From Auanema rhodensis (Eukaryota; Nematoda; Chromadorea; Rhabditida; Rhabditidae), in NCBI GenBank assembly GCA_964057225.1, contig OZ059896.1, positions 21,882,501-21,946,500 on the forward strand: a DNA stretch of 64,000 bases. The letters are read 5' to 3'. Both the position numbers and the translations under genes were made by a program. The notes under the pieces are model-generated. The model made no database searches. It had not been told where the DNA came from and was given only the letters and a program-made list of their open reading frames with translations. Positions 24,550 through 37,185 of the stretch are shown here, piece after piece. Each line of letters begins with the position of its first letter. Position 1 is the stretch's first letter.

Positions 24550-27357
24550 CCTCAATGTAATATAGTGCATTCGATGCGGATTTTTAAGCTGCGTCGATCT
24601 GTGATATCAGATTTGCGCTAGCTTAAAAATGCACCAAGATATCAACTGATATAAGTTCACACTTATATCCTCGATTTTCACCCTGAAGAATTAATTTTTT
24701 CGTTGAATAACATTGTCCATCGTCTTTGCTTTGAAAAAAGGAATCTAAAAACATCTACTTTTTGCTAAATTATTTTGAAATTTTTCGAAAAAATTTTTGT
24801 CAAAATGTTTTTGGAAGCAATGTTGAGTGTACATGGAAACTCAACATACACTAATGCATCATTTTTCAAACGATCATAACTAATTTTTGTATTAAGCGTT
24901 TCTCAATGTAGTATAGTGCATTCGATGCGGAGTTTTAAGCTGCGTCGATCTGTGTTATCGGATTTGCGCTAGCTTAAAAATGCACCGAGATATCAACTGA
25001 TATAAGTTCACACTTATATCCTCGATTTTCACCCTGAAGAATTAATTTTTTCGTTGAATAACATTGTCCATCGTCTTTGCCTTGAAAAAAGGAATCTAAA
25101 AACATCTACTTTTTGCTAAATTATTTTGAAATTTGTCGAAAAAAGTTTTGTCAAAATGTTTTTGGAAACAATGTTGAGTGTACATGGAAACTCAACATAC
25201 ACTAATGCATCATTTTTCAAACGATCATGACTAATTTCTGTATTAAGCGTTTCTCAATGTAGTATAGTGCATTCGATGCGGACTTTTAAGCTGCGTCGAT
25301 CTGTGTTATCAGATTTGCGCTAGCTTAAAAATGCACCGAGATATCAACTGATATAAGTTCACACTTATATCCTCGATTTTCACCCTGAAGAATTAATTTT
25401 TTCGTTGAATAACAATGTCCATCGTCTTTGCCTTGAAAAAAGGAATCTAAAAACATCTACTTTTTGCTAAATTATTTTGAAATTTTTCGAAAAAATTTTT
25501 GTCAAAATGTTTTTGGAAGCAATGTTGAGTGTACATGGAAACTCAACATACACTAATGCATCATTTTTCAAACGATCATAACTAATTTCTGTATTAAGCG
25601 TTTCTCAATGTAGTATAGTGCATTCGATGCGGATTTTTAAGCTGCGTCGATCTGTGTTATCAGATTTGCGCTAGCTTGAAAATGCACCGAGATATCAACT
25701 GATATATGTTCACACTTATATCCTCGATTTTCACCCTGAAGAATTAATTTTTTCGTCGAATAACATTGTCCATCGTCTTTGCCTTGAAAAAAGGAATCTA
25801 AAAACATCTACTTTTTGCTAAATTATTCTGAAATTTTTCGAAAAAATTTTTGTCAAAATGTTTTTGGAAGCAATGTTGAGTGTACATGAAAACTCAACAT
25901 ACACTAATGCATCATTTTTCAAACGATCATAACTAATTTTTGTATTAAGCGTTTCTCAATGTAGTATAGTGCATTCGATGCGGATTTTTAAGCTGCGTCG
26001 ATCTGTGTTATCAGATTTGCGCTAGCTTAAAAATGCACCGAGATATCAACTGATATCTGTTCACACTTATATCCTCGATTTTCACCCTGAAGAATTAATT
26101 TTTTCGTTGAATAACATTGTCCATCGTCTTTGCTTTGAAAAAAGGAATCTAAAAACATTTACTTTTTGCTAAATTATTTTGAAATTTTTCGAAAAAATTT
26201 TTGTCAAAATGTTTTTGGAAGCAATGTTGAGTGTACATGGAAACTCAACATACACTAATGCATCATTTTTCAAACGATCATAACTAATTTTTGTATTAAG
26301 CGTTTCTCAATGTAGTTTAGTGCATTCGATGCGGATTTTTAAGCTGCGTCGATCTGTGTTATCAGATTTGCGCTAGCTTAAAAATGCACCGAGATATCAA
26401 CTAATATCTGTTCACACTTATATCCTCGATTTTCACCCTGAAGAATTAATTTTTTCGTTGAATAACATTGTCCATCGTCTTTGCCTTGAAAAAAGGAATC
26501 TAAAAACATCTACTTTTTGCTAAATTATTTTGAAATTTTTCGAAAAAATTTTTGTCAAAATGTTTTTGGAAGCAATGTTGAGTGTACATGGAAACTCAAC
26601 ATACACTAATGCATCATTTTTCAAACGATCATAACTAATTTTTGTATTAAGCGTTTCTCAATGTAGTATAGTGCATTCGATGCGGATTTTTAAACTGCGT
26701 CGATCTGTGTTATCAGATTTGCGCTAGCTTAAAAATGCACCGAGATATCAACTGATATAAGTTCACACTTATATCCTCGATTTTCACCCTGAAGAATTAA
26801 TTTTTTCGTTGAATAACATTGTCCATCGTCTTTGCTTTGAAAAAAGGAATCTAAAAACATCTACTTTTTGCTAAATTATTTTGAAATTTTTCGAAAAAAT
26901 TTTTGTCAAAATGTTTTTGGAAACAATGTTGAGTATACATGGAAACTCAACATACACTAATGCATCATTTTTCAAACGATCATAACTTATTTCTGTATTA
27001 AGCGTTTCTCAATGTTGTATAGTGCAATCGATGCGGATTTTTAAGCTGCGTCGATCTGTGTTATCAGATTTGCGCTAGCTTAAAAATGCACCGAGATATC
27101 AACTGATATAAGTTCACACTTATATCCTCGATTTTCACCCTGAAGAATTAATTTTTTCGTTGAATAACATTGTCCATCGTCTTTGCTTTGAAAAAAGGAA
27201 TCTAAAAACATCTACTTTTTGCTAAATTATTTTGAAATTTTTCGAAAAAATTTTTGTCAAAATGTTTTTGGAAACAATGTTGAGTGTACATGGAAACTCA
27301 ACATACACTAATGCATCATTTTTCAAACGATCATAACTAATTTCTGTATAAAGCGTT
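24550..27357 (+). repeat. Eight 351-bp monomers with many private substitutions
   Basis: Monomers at 24550, 24901, 25252, 25603, 25954, 26305, 26656 and 27007 show no higher-order order that I could find. They carry one-off changes such as 'gcggagttttaag', 'tatcggat', 'aaatttgtcgaaaaaag', 'atcatgact', 'gcggacttttaag', 'caactaatatctg', 'taaactgcg', 'gagtatac', 'gttgtatag' and 'gcaatcgatg'. The marks typical of the right domain ('atctgttcac', 'tagtttag', 'atttctgtatt') appear here first. The excess of private changes suggests less recent homogenisation than on either side. Confidence 0.7.
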
Positions 27358-30300
27358 TCTCAATGTAGTATAGTGCATTCGATGCGGATTTTTAAGCTGC
27401 GTCGATCTGTGTTATCAGATTTGCGCTAGCTTAAAAATGCACCGAGATATCAACTGATATCTGTTCACACTTATATCCTCGATTTTCACCCTGAAGAATT
27501 ATTTTTTTCGTTGAATAACATTGTCCATCGTCTTTGCCTTGAAAAAAGGAATCTAAAAACATTTACTTTTTGCTAAATTATTTTGAAATTTTTCGAAAAA
27601 ATTTTTGTCAAAATGTTTTTGGAAGCAATGTTGAGTGTACATGGAAACTCAACATACACTAATGCATCATTTTTCAAACGATCATAACTAATTTTTGTAT
27701 TAAGCGTTTCTCAATGTAGTTTAGTGCATTCGATGCGGATTTTTAAGCTGCGTTGATCTGTGTTATCAGATTTGCGCTAGCTTAAAAATGCACCGAGATA
27801 TCAACTGATATAAGTTCACACTTATATCCTCGATTTTCACCCTGAAGAATTAATTTTTTCGTTGAATAACATTGTCCATCGTCTTTGCCTTGAAAAAAGG
27901 AATCTAAAAACATCTACTTTTTGCTAAATTATTTTGAAATTTTTCGAAAAAATTTTTGTCAAAATGTTTTTGGAAACAATGTTGAGTGTACATGGAAACT
28001 CAACATACACTAATGCATCATTTTTCAAACGATCATAACTAATTTCTGTATTAAGCGTTTCTCAATGTAGTATAGTGCATTCGATGCGGATTTTTAAGCT
28101 GCGTCGATCTGTGTTATCAGATTTGCGCTAGCTTAAAAATGCACCGAGATATCAACTGATATAAGTTCACACTTATATCCTCGATTTTCACCCTGAAGAA
28201 TTAATTTTTTCGTTGAATAACAATGTCCATCGTCTTTGCCTTGAAAAAAGGAATCTAAAAACATCTACTTTTTGCCAAATTATTTTGAAATTTTTCGAAA
28301 AAATTTTTGTCAAAATGTTTTTGGAAACAATGTTGAGTGTACATGGAAACTCAACATACACTAATGCATCATTTTTCAAACGATCATAACTAATTTTTGT
28401 ATTAAGCGTTTCTCAATGTAGTTTAGTGCATTCGATGCGGATTTTTAAGCTGCGTCGATCTGTGTTATCAGATTTGCGCTAGCTTAAAAATGCACCGAGA
28501 TATCAACTGATATAAGTTCACACTTATATCCTCGATTTTCACCCTGAAAAATTAATTTTTTCGTTGAATAACATTGTCCATCGTCTTTGCCTTGAAAAAA
28601 GGAATCTAAAAACATCTACTTTTTGCTAAATTATTTTGAAATTTTTCGAAAAAATTTTTGTCAAAATGTTTTTGGAAGCAATGTTGAGTGTACATGGAAA
28701 CTCAACATACACTAATGCATCATTTTTCAAACGATCATAACTAATTTCTGTATTAAGCGTTTCTCAATGTAGTATAGTGCATTCGATGCGGATTTTTAAG
28801 CTGCGTCGATCTGTGTTATCAGATTTGCGCTAGCTTAAAAATGCACCGAGATATCAACTGATATATGTTCACACTTATATCCTCGATTTTCACCCTGAAG
28901 AATTAATTTTTTCGTCGAATAACATTGTCCATCGTCTTTGCCTTGAAGAAAGGAATCTAAAAACATCTACTTTTTGCTAAATTATTCTGAAATTTTTCGA
29001 AAAAATTTTTGTCAAAATGTTTTTGGAAGCAATGTTGAGTGTACATGGAAACTCAACATACACTAATGCATCATTTTTCAAACGATCATAACTAATTTTT
29101 GTATTAAGCGTTTCTCAATGTAGTATAGTGCATTCGATGCGGATTTTTAAGCTGCGTCGATCTGTGTTATCAGATTTGCGCTAGCTTAAAAATGCACCGA
29201 GATATCAACTGATATCTGTTCACACTTATATCCTCGATTTTCACCCTGAAGAATTATTTTTTTCGTTGAATAACATTGTCCATCGTCTTTGCTTCGAAAA
29301 AAGGAATCTAAAAACATCTACTTTTTGCTAAATTATTTTGAAATTTTTCGAAAAAATTTTTGTCAAAATGTTTTTGGAAGCAATGTTGAGTGTACATGGA
29401 AACTCAACATACACTAATGCATCATTTTTCAAACGATCATAACTAATTTTTGTATTAAGCGTTTCTCAATGTAGTTTAGTGCATTCGATGCGGATTTTTA
29501 AGCTGCGTCGATCTGTGTTATCAGATTTGCGCTAGCTTAAAAATGCACCGAGATATCAACTGATATAAGTTCACACTTATATCCTCGATTTTCACCGTGA
29601 AGAATTAATTTTTTCGTTGAATAACATTGTCCATCGTCTTTGCCTTGAAAAAAGGAATCTAAAAACATCTACTTTTTGCTAAATTATTTTGAAATTTTTC
29701 GAAAAAATTTTTGTCAAAATGTTTTTGGAAACAATGTTGAGTGTACATGGAAACTCAACATACACTAATGCATCATTTTTCAAACGATCATAACTAATTT
29801 CTGTATAAAGCGTTTCTCAATGTAGTATAGTGCATTCGATGCGGATTTTTAAGCTGCGTCGATCTGTGTTATCAGATTTGCGCTAGCTTAAAAATGCACC
29901 GAGATATCAACTGATATCTGTTCACACTTATATCCTCGATTTTCACCCTGAAGAATTATTTTTTTCGTTGAATAACATTGTCCATCGTCTTTGCCTTGAA
30001 AAAAGGAATCTAAAAACATTTACTTTTTGCTAAATTATTTTGAAATTTTTCGAAAAAATTTTTGTCAAAATGTTTTTGGAAGCAATGTTGAGTGTACATG
30101 GAAACTCAACATACACTAATGCATCATTTTTCAAACGATCATAACTAATTTTTGTATTAAGCGTTTCTCAATGTAGTTTAGTGCATTCGATGCGGATTTT
30201 TAAGCTGCGTTGATCTGTGTTATCAGATTTGCGCTAGCTTAAAAATGCACCGAGATATCAACTGATATAAGTTCACACTTATATCCTCGATTTTCACCCT

Positions 30301-33300
30301 GAAGAATTAATTTTTTCGTTGAATAACATTGTCCATCGTCTTTGCCTTGAAAAAAGGAATCTAAAAACATCTACTTTTTGCTAAATTATTTTGAAATTTT
30401 TCGAAAAAATTTTTGTCAAAATGTTTTTGGAAACAATGTTGAGTGTACATGGAAACTCAACATACACTAATGCATCATTTTTCAAACGATCATAACTAAT
30501 TTCTGTATTAAGCGTTTCTCAATGTAGTATAGTGCATTCGATGCGGATTTTTAAGCTGCGTCGATCTGTGTTATCAGATTTGCGCTAGCTTAAAAATGCA
30601 CCGAGATATCAACTGATATAAGTTCACACTTATATCCTCGATTTTCACCCTGAAGAATTAATTTTTTCGTTGAATAACAATGTCCATCGTCTTTGCCTTG
30701 AAAAAAGGAATCTAAAAACATCTACTTTTTGCTAAATTATTTTGAAATTTTTCGAAAAAATTTTTGTCAAAATGTTTTTGGAAACAATGTTGAGTGTACA
30801 TGGAAACTCAACATACACTAATGCATCATTTTTCAAACGATCATAACTAATTTTTGTATTAAGCGTTTCTCAATGTAGTTTAGTGCATTCGATGCGGATT
30901 TTTAAGCTGCGTCGATCTGTGTTATCAGATTTGCGCTAGCTTAAAAATGCACCGAGATATCAACTGATATAAGTTCACACTTATATCCTCGATTTTCACC
31001 CTGAAAAATTAATTTTTTCGTTGAATAACATTGTCCATCGTCTTTGCCTTGAAAAAAGGAATCTAAAAACATCTACTTTTTGCTAAATTATTTTGAAATT
31101 TTTCGAAAAAATTTTTGTCAAAATGTTTTTGGAAGCAATGTTGAGTGTACATGGAAACTCAACATACACTAATGCATCATTTTTCAAACGATCATAACTA
31201 ATTTCTGTATTAAGCGTTTCTCAATGTAGTATAGTGCATTCGATGCGGATTTTTAAGCTGCGTCGATCTGTGTTATCAGATTTGCGCTAGCTTAAAAATG
31301 CACCGAGATATCAACTGATATATGTTCACACTTATATCCTCGATTTTCACCCTGAAGAATTAATTTTTTCGTCGAATAACATTGTCCATCGTCTTTGCCT
31401 TGAAGAAAGGAATCTAAAAACATCTACTTTTTGCTAAATTATTCTGAAATTTTTCGAAAAAATTTTTGTCAAAATGTTTTTGGAAGCAATGTTGAGTGTA
31501 CATGGAAACTCAACATACACTAATGCATCATTTTTCAAACGATCATAACTAATTTTTGTATTAAGCGTTTCTCAATGTAGTATAGTGCATTCGATGCGGA
31601 TTTTTAAGCTGCGTCGATCTGTGTTATCAGATTTGCGCTAGCTTAAAAATGCACCGAGATATCAACTGATATCTGTTCACACTTATATCCTCGATTTTCA
31701 CCCTGAAGAATTATTTTTTTCGTTGAATAACATTGTCCATCGTCTTTGCTTCGAAAAAAGGAATCTAAAAACATCTACTTTTTGCTAAATTATTTTGAAA
31801 TTTTTCGAAAAAATTTTTGTCAAAATGTTTTTGGAAGCAATGTTGAGTGTACATGGAAACTCAACATACACTAATGCATCATTTTTCAAACGATCATAAC
31901 TAATTTTTGTATTAAGCGTTTCTCAATGTAGTATAGTGCATTCGATGCGGATTTTTAAGCTGCGTCGATCTGTGTTGTCAGATTTGCGCTAGCTTAAAAA
32001 TGCACCGAGATATCAACTGATATATGTTCACACTTATAGCCTCGATTTTCACCCTGAAGAATTAATTTTTTTGTTGAATAACATTGTCCATCGTCTTTGC
32101 TTTGAAAAAAGGAATCTAAAAACATCTACTTTTTGCTAAATTATTTTGAAATTTTTCGAAAAAATTTTTGTCAAAATGTTTTTGGAAGCAATGTTGAGTG
32201 TACATGGAAACTCAACATACACTAATGCATCATTTTTCAAACGATCATAACTAATTTCTGTTATAAGCGTTTCTCAATGTAGTATAGTGCATTCGATGCG
32301 GATTTTTAAGCTGCGTCGATCTGTGGTATCAGATTTGCGCTAGCTTAAAAATGCACCGAGATATCAACTGATATCTGTTCACACTTATATCCTCGATTTT
32401 CACCCTGAAGAATTATTTTTTTCGTTGAATAACATTGTCCATCGTCTTTGCCTTGAAAAAAGAAATCTAAAAACATTTACTTTTTGCTAAATTATTTTGA
32501 AATTTTTCGAAAAAATTTTTGTCAAAATGTTTTTGGAAGCAATGTTGAGTGTACATGGAAACTCAACATACACTAATGCATCATTTTTCAAACGATCATA
32601 ACTAATTTTTGTATTAAGCGTTTCTCAATGTAGTTTAGTGCATTCGATGCGGATTTTTAAGCTGCGTTGATCTGTGTTATCAGATTTGCGCTAGCTTAAA
32701 AATGCACCGAGATATCAACTGATATAAGTTCACACTTATATCCTCGATTTTCACCCTGAAGAATTAATTTTTTCGTTGAATAACATTGTCCATCGTCTTT
32801 GCCTTGAAAAAAGGAATCTAAAAACATCTACTTTTTGCTAAATTATTTTGAAATTTTTCGAAAAAATTTTTGTCAAAATGTTTTTGGAAACAATGTTGAG
32901 TGTACATGGAAACTCAACATACACTAATGCATCATTTTTCAAACGATCATAACTTATTTCTGTATTAAGCGTTTCTCAATGTAGTATAGTGCATTCGATG
33001 CGGATTTTTAAGCTGCGTCGATCTGTGTTATCAGATTTGCGCTAGCTTAAAAATGCACCGAGATATCAACTGATATAAGTTCACACTTATATCCTCGATT
33101 TTCACCCTGAAGAATTAATTTTTTCGTTGAATAACAATGTCCATCGTCTTTGCCTTGAAAAAAGGAATCTAAAAACATCTACTTTTTGCTAAATTATTTT
33201 GAAATTTTTCGAAAAAATTTTTGTCAAAATGTTTTTGGAAACAATGTTGAGTGTACATGGAAACTCAACATACACTAATGCATCATTTTTCAAACGATCA

Positions 33301-36300
33301 TAACTAATTTTTGTATTAAGCGTTTCTCAATGTAGTTTAGTGCATTCGATGCGGATTTTTAAGCTGCGTCGATCTGTGTTATCAGATTTGCGCTAGCTTA
33401 AAAATGCACCGAGATATCAACTGATATAAGTTCACACTTATATCCTCGATTTTCACCCTGAAGAATTAATTTTTTCGTTGAATAACATTGTCCATCGTCT
33501 TTGCCTTGAAAAAAGGAATCTAAAAACATCTACTTTTTGCTAAATTATTTTGAAATTTTTCGAAAAAATTTTTGTCAAAATGTTTTTGGAAACAATGTTG
33601 AGTGTACATGGAAACTCAACATACACTAATGCATCATTTTTCAAACGATCATAACTAATTTCTGTATTAAGCGTTTCTCAATGTAGTATAGTGCATTCGA
33701 TGCGGATTTTTAAGCTGCGTCGATCTGTGTTATCAGATTTGCGCTAGCTTAAAAATGCACCGAGATATCAACTGATATATGTTCACACTTATATCCTCGA
33801 TTTTCACCCTGAAGAATTAATTTTTTCGTCGAATAACATTGTCCATCGTCTTTGCCTTGAAGAAAGGAATCTAAAAACATCTACTTTTTGCTAAATTATT
33901 CTGAAATTTTTCGAAAAAATTTTTGTCAAAATGTTTTTGGAAGCAATGTTGAGTGTACATGGAAACTCAACATACACTAATGCATCATTTTTCAAACGAT
34001 CATAACTAATTTTTGTATTAAGCGTTTCTCAATGTAGTATAGTGCATTCGATGCGGATTTTTAAGCTGCGTCGATCTGTGTTATCAGATTTGCGCTAGCT
34101 TAAAAATGCACCGAGATATCAACTGATATCTGTTCACACTTATATCCTCGATTTTCACCCTGAAGAATTATTTTTTTCGTTGAATAACATTGTCCATCGT
34201 CTTTGCTTCGAAAAAAGGAATCTAAAAACATCTACTTTTTGCTAAATTATTTTGAAATTTTTCGAAAAAATTTTTGTCAAAATGTTTTTGGAAGCAATGT
34301 TGAGTGTACATGGAAACTCAACATACACTAATGCATCATTTTTCAAACGATCATAACTAATTTTTGTATTAAGCGTTTCTCAATGTAGTATAGTGCATTC
34401 GATGCGGATTTTTAAGCTGCGTCGATCTGTGTTGTCAGATTTGCGCTAGCTTAAAAATGCACCGAGATATCAACTGATATATGTTCACACTTATAGCCTC
34501 GATTTTCACCCTGAAGAATTAATTTTTTTGTTGAATAACATTGTCCATCGTCTTTGCTTTGAAAAAAGGAATCTAAAAACATCTACTTTTTGCTAAATTA
34601 TTTTGAAATTTTTCGAAAAAATTTTTGTCAAAATGTTTTTGGAAGCAATGTTGAGTGTACATGGAAACTCAACATACACTAATGCATCATTTTTCAAACG
34701 ATCATAACTAATTTCTGTTATAAGCGTTTCTCAATGTAGTATAGTGCATTCGATGCGGATTTTTAAGCTGCGTCGATCTGTGGTATCAGATTTGCGCTAG
34801 CTTAAAAATGCACCGAGATATCAACTGATATCTGTTCACACTTATATCCTCGATTTTCACCCTGAAGAATTATTTTTTTCGTTGAATAACATTGTCCATC
34901 GTCTTTGCCTTGAAAAAAGAAATCTAAAAACATTTACTTTTTGCTAAATTATTTTGAAATTTTTCGAAAAAATTTTTGTCAAAATGTTTTTGGAAGCAAT
35001 GTTGAGTGTACATGGAAACTCAACATACACTAATGCATCATTTTTCAAACGATCATAACTAATTTTTGTATTAAGCGTTTCTCAATGTAGTTTAGTGCAT
35101 TCGATGCGGATTTTTAAGCTGCGTTGATCTGTGTTATCAGATTTGCGCTAGCTTAAAAATGCACCGAGATATCAACTGATATAAGTTCACACTTATATCC
35201 TCGATTTTCACCCTGAAGAATTAATTTTTTCGTTGAATAACATTGTCCATCGTCTTTGCCTTGAAAAAAGGAATCTAAAAACATCTACTTTTTGCTAAAT
35301 TATTTTGAAATTTTTCGAAAAAATTTTTGTCAAAATGTTTTTGGAAACAATGTTGAGTGTACATGGAAACTCAACATACACTAATGCATCATTTTTCAAA
35401 CGATCATAACTTATTTCTGTATTAAGCGTTTCTCAATGTAGTATAGTGCATTCGATGCGGATTTTTAAGCTGCGTCGATCTGTGTTATCAGATTTGCGCT
35501 AGCTTAAAAATGCACCGAGATATCAACTGATATAAGTTCACACTTATATCCTCGATTTTCACCCTGAAGAATTAATTTTTTCGTTGAATAACAATGTCCA
35601 TCGTCTTTGCCTTGAAAAAAGGAATCTAAAAACATCTACTTTTTGCTAAATTATTTTGAAATTTTTCGAAAAAATTTTTGTCAAAATGTTTTTGGAAACA
35701 ATGTTGAGTGTACATGGAAACTCAACATACACTAATGCATCATTTTTCAAACGATCATAACTAATTTTTGTATTAAGCGTTTCTCAATGTAGTTTAGTGC
35801 ATTCGATGCGGATTTTTAAGCTGCGTCGATCTGTGTTATCAGATTTGCGCTAGCTTAAAAATGCACCGAGATATCAACTGATATAAGTTCACACTTATAT
35901 CCTCGATTTTCACCCTGAAAAATTAATTTTTTCGTTGAATAACATTGTCCATCGTCTTTGCCTTGAAAAAAGGAATCTAAAAACATCTACTTTTTGCTAA
36001 ATTATTTTGAAATTTTTCGAAAAAATTTTTGTCAAAATGTTTTTGGAAGCAATGTTGAGTGTACATGGAAACTCAACATACACTAATGCATCATTTTTCA
36101 AACGATCATAACTAATTTCTGTATTAAGCGTTTCTCAATGTAGTATAGTGCATTCGATGCGGATTTTTAAGCTGCGTCGATCTGTGTTATCAGATTTGCG
36201 CTAGCTTAAAAATGCACCGAGATATCAACTGATATATGTTCACACTTATATCCTCGATTTTCACCCTGAAGAATTAATTTTTTCGTCGAATAACATTGTC

Positions 36301-37185
36301 CATCGTCTTTGCCTTGAAGAAAGGAATCTAAAAACATCTACTTTTTGCTAAATTATTCTGAAATTTTTCGAAAAAATTTTTGTCAAAATGTTTTTGGAAG
36401 CAATGTTGAGTGTACATGGAAACTCAACATACACTAATGCATCATTTTTCAAACGATCATAACTAATTTTTGTATTAAGCGTTTCTCAATGTAGTATAGT
36501 GCATTCGATGCGGATTTTTAAGCTGCGTCGATCTGTGTTATCAGATTTGCGCTAGCTTAAAAATGCACCGAGATATCAACTGATATCTGTTCACACTTAT
36601 ATCCTCGATTTTCACCCTGAAGAATTATTTTTTTCGTTGAATAACATTGTCCATCGTCTTTGCTTCGAAAAAAGGAATCTAAAAACATCTACTTTTTGCT
36701 AAATTATTTTGAAATTTTTCGAAAAAATTTTTGTCAAAATGTTTTTGGAAGCAATGTTGAGTGTACATGGAAACTCAACATACACTAATGCATCATTTTT
36801 CAAACGATCATAACTAATTTTTGTATTAAGCGTTTCTCAATGTAGTATAGTGCATTCGATGCGGATTTTTAAGCTGCGTCGATCTGTGTTGTCAGATTTG
36901 CGCTAGCTTAAAAATGCACCGAGATATCAACTGATATAAGTTCACACTTATAGCCTCGATTTTCACCCTGAAGAATTAATTTTTTTGTTGAATAACATTG
37001 TCCATCGTCTTTGCTTTGAAAAAAGGAATCTAAAAACATCTACTTTTTGCTAAATTATTTTGAAATTTTTCGAAAAAATTTTTGTCAAAATGTTTTTGGA
37101 AGCAATGTTGAGTGTACATGGAAACTCAACATACACTAATGCATCATTTTTCAAACGATCATAACTAATTTCTGTTATAAGCGTT
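27358..37185 (+). repeat. Seven-monomer HOR, 2457 bp, four tandem copies
   Basis: Units start at 27358, 29815, 32272 and 34729. The mark 'ttgaagaaagg' has its G at 28945, 31402, 33859 and 36316, an exact 2457-bp (7 x 351) spacing each time. The monomer order within a unit is: 'atctgttcac' with 'aaacatttac'; 'tagtttag' with 'gcgttgatc'; 'aacaatgtcc'; 'tagtttag', usually with 'ctgaaaaatt'; 'atatatgttcac' with 'cgtcgaat' and 'gaagaaagg'; 'gcttcgaaaa'; and a seventh. The seventh monomer is 'tagtttag...ctgtataaag' in the first unit but 'gttgtcag...tatagcc...ctgttataag' in the other three. Units 3 and 4 also share 'gtggtatcag' and 'aacttatttctg'. In unit 3 the fourth monomer lacks 'ctgaaaaatt'. Confidence 0.9.
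28060..28410 (+). repeat. Monomer with a private change that opens a spurious reading frame
   Basis: This is the third monomer of the first 2457-bp unit. It carries 'tttgccaaat' where the neighbouring copies have 'tttgctaaat'. The change at 28276 turns a minus-strand TAG into TGG. The resulting minus-strand frame at 28379-28188 is 63 codons long and is the longest stop-free stretch from an ATG that I can point to. I see no ribosome site, domain or codon pattern in it, and the corresponding monomers at 30517, 32974 and 35431 keep the stop. It is annotated as satellite, not as a gene. Confidence 0.9.

Noticed and set aside
28188-28379. 63-codon minus-strand open reading frame as a gene
   Set aside because: It lies wholly inside one satellite monomer and exists because of one private substitution at 28276. 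Sister monomers have the stop codon, and there is no recognisable domain or signal.
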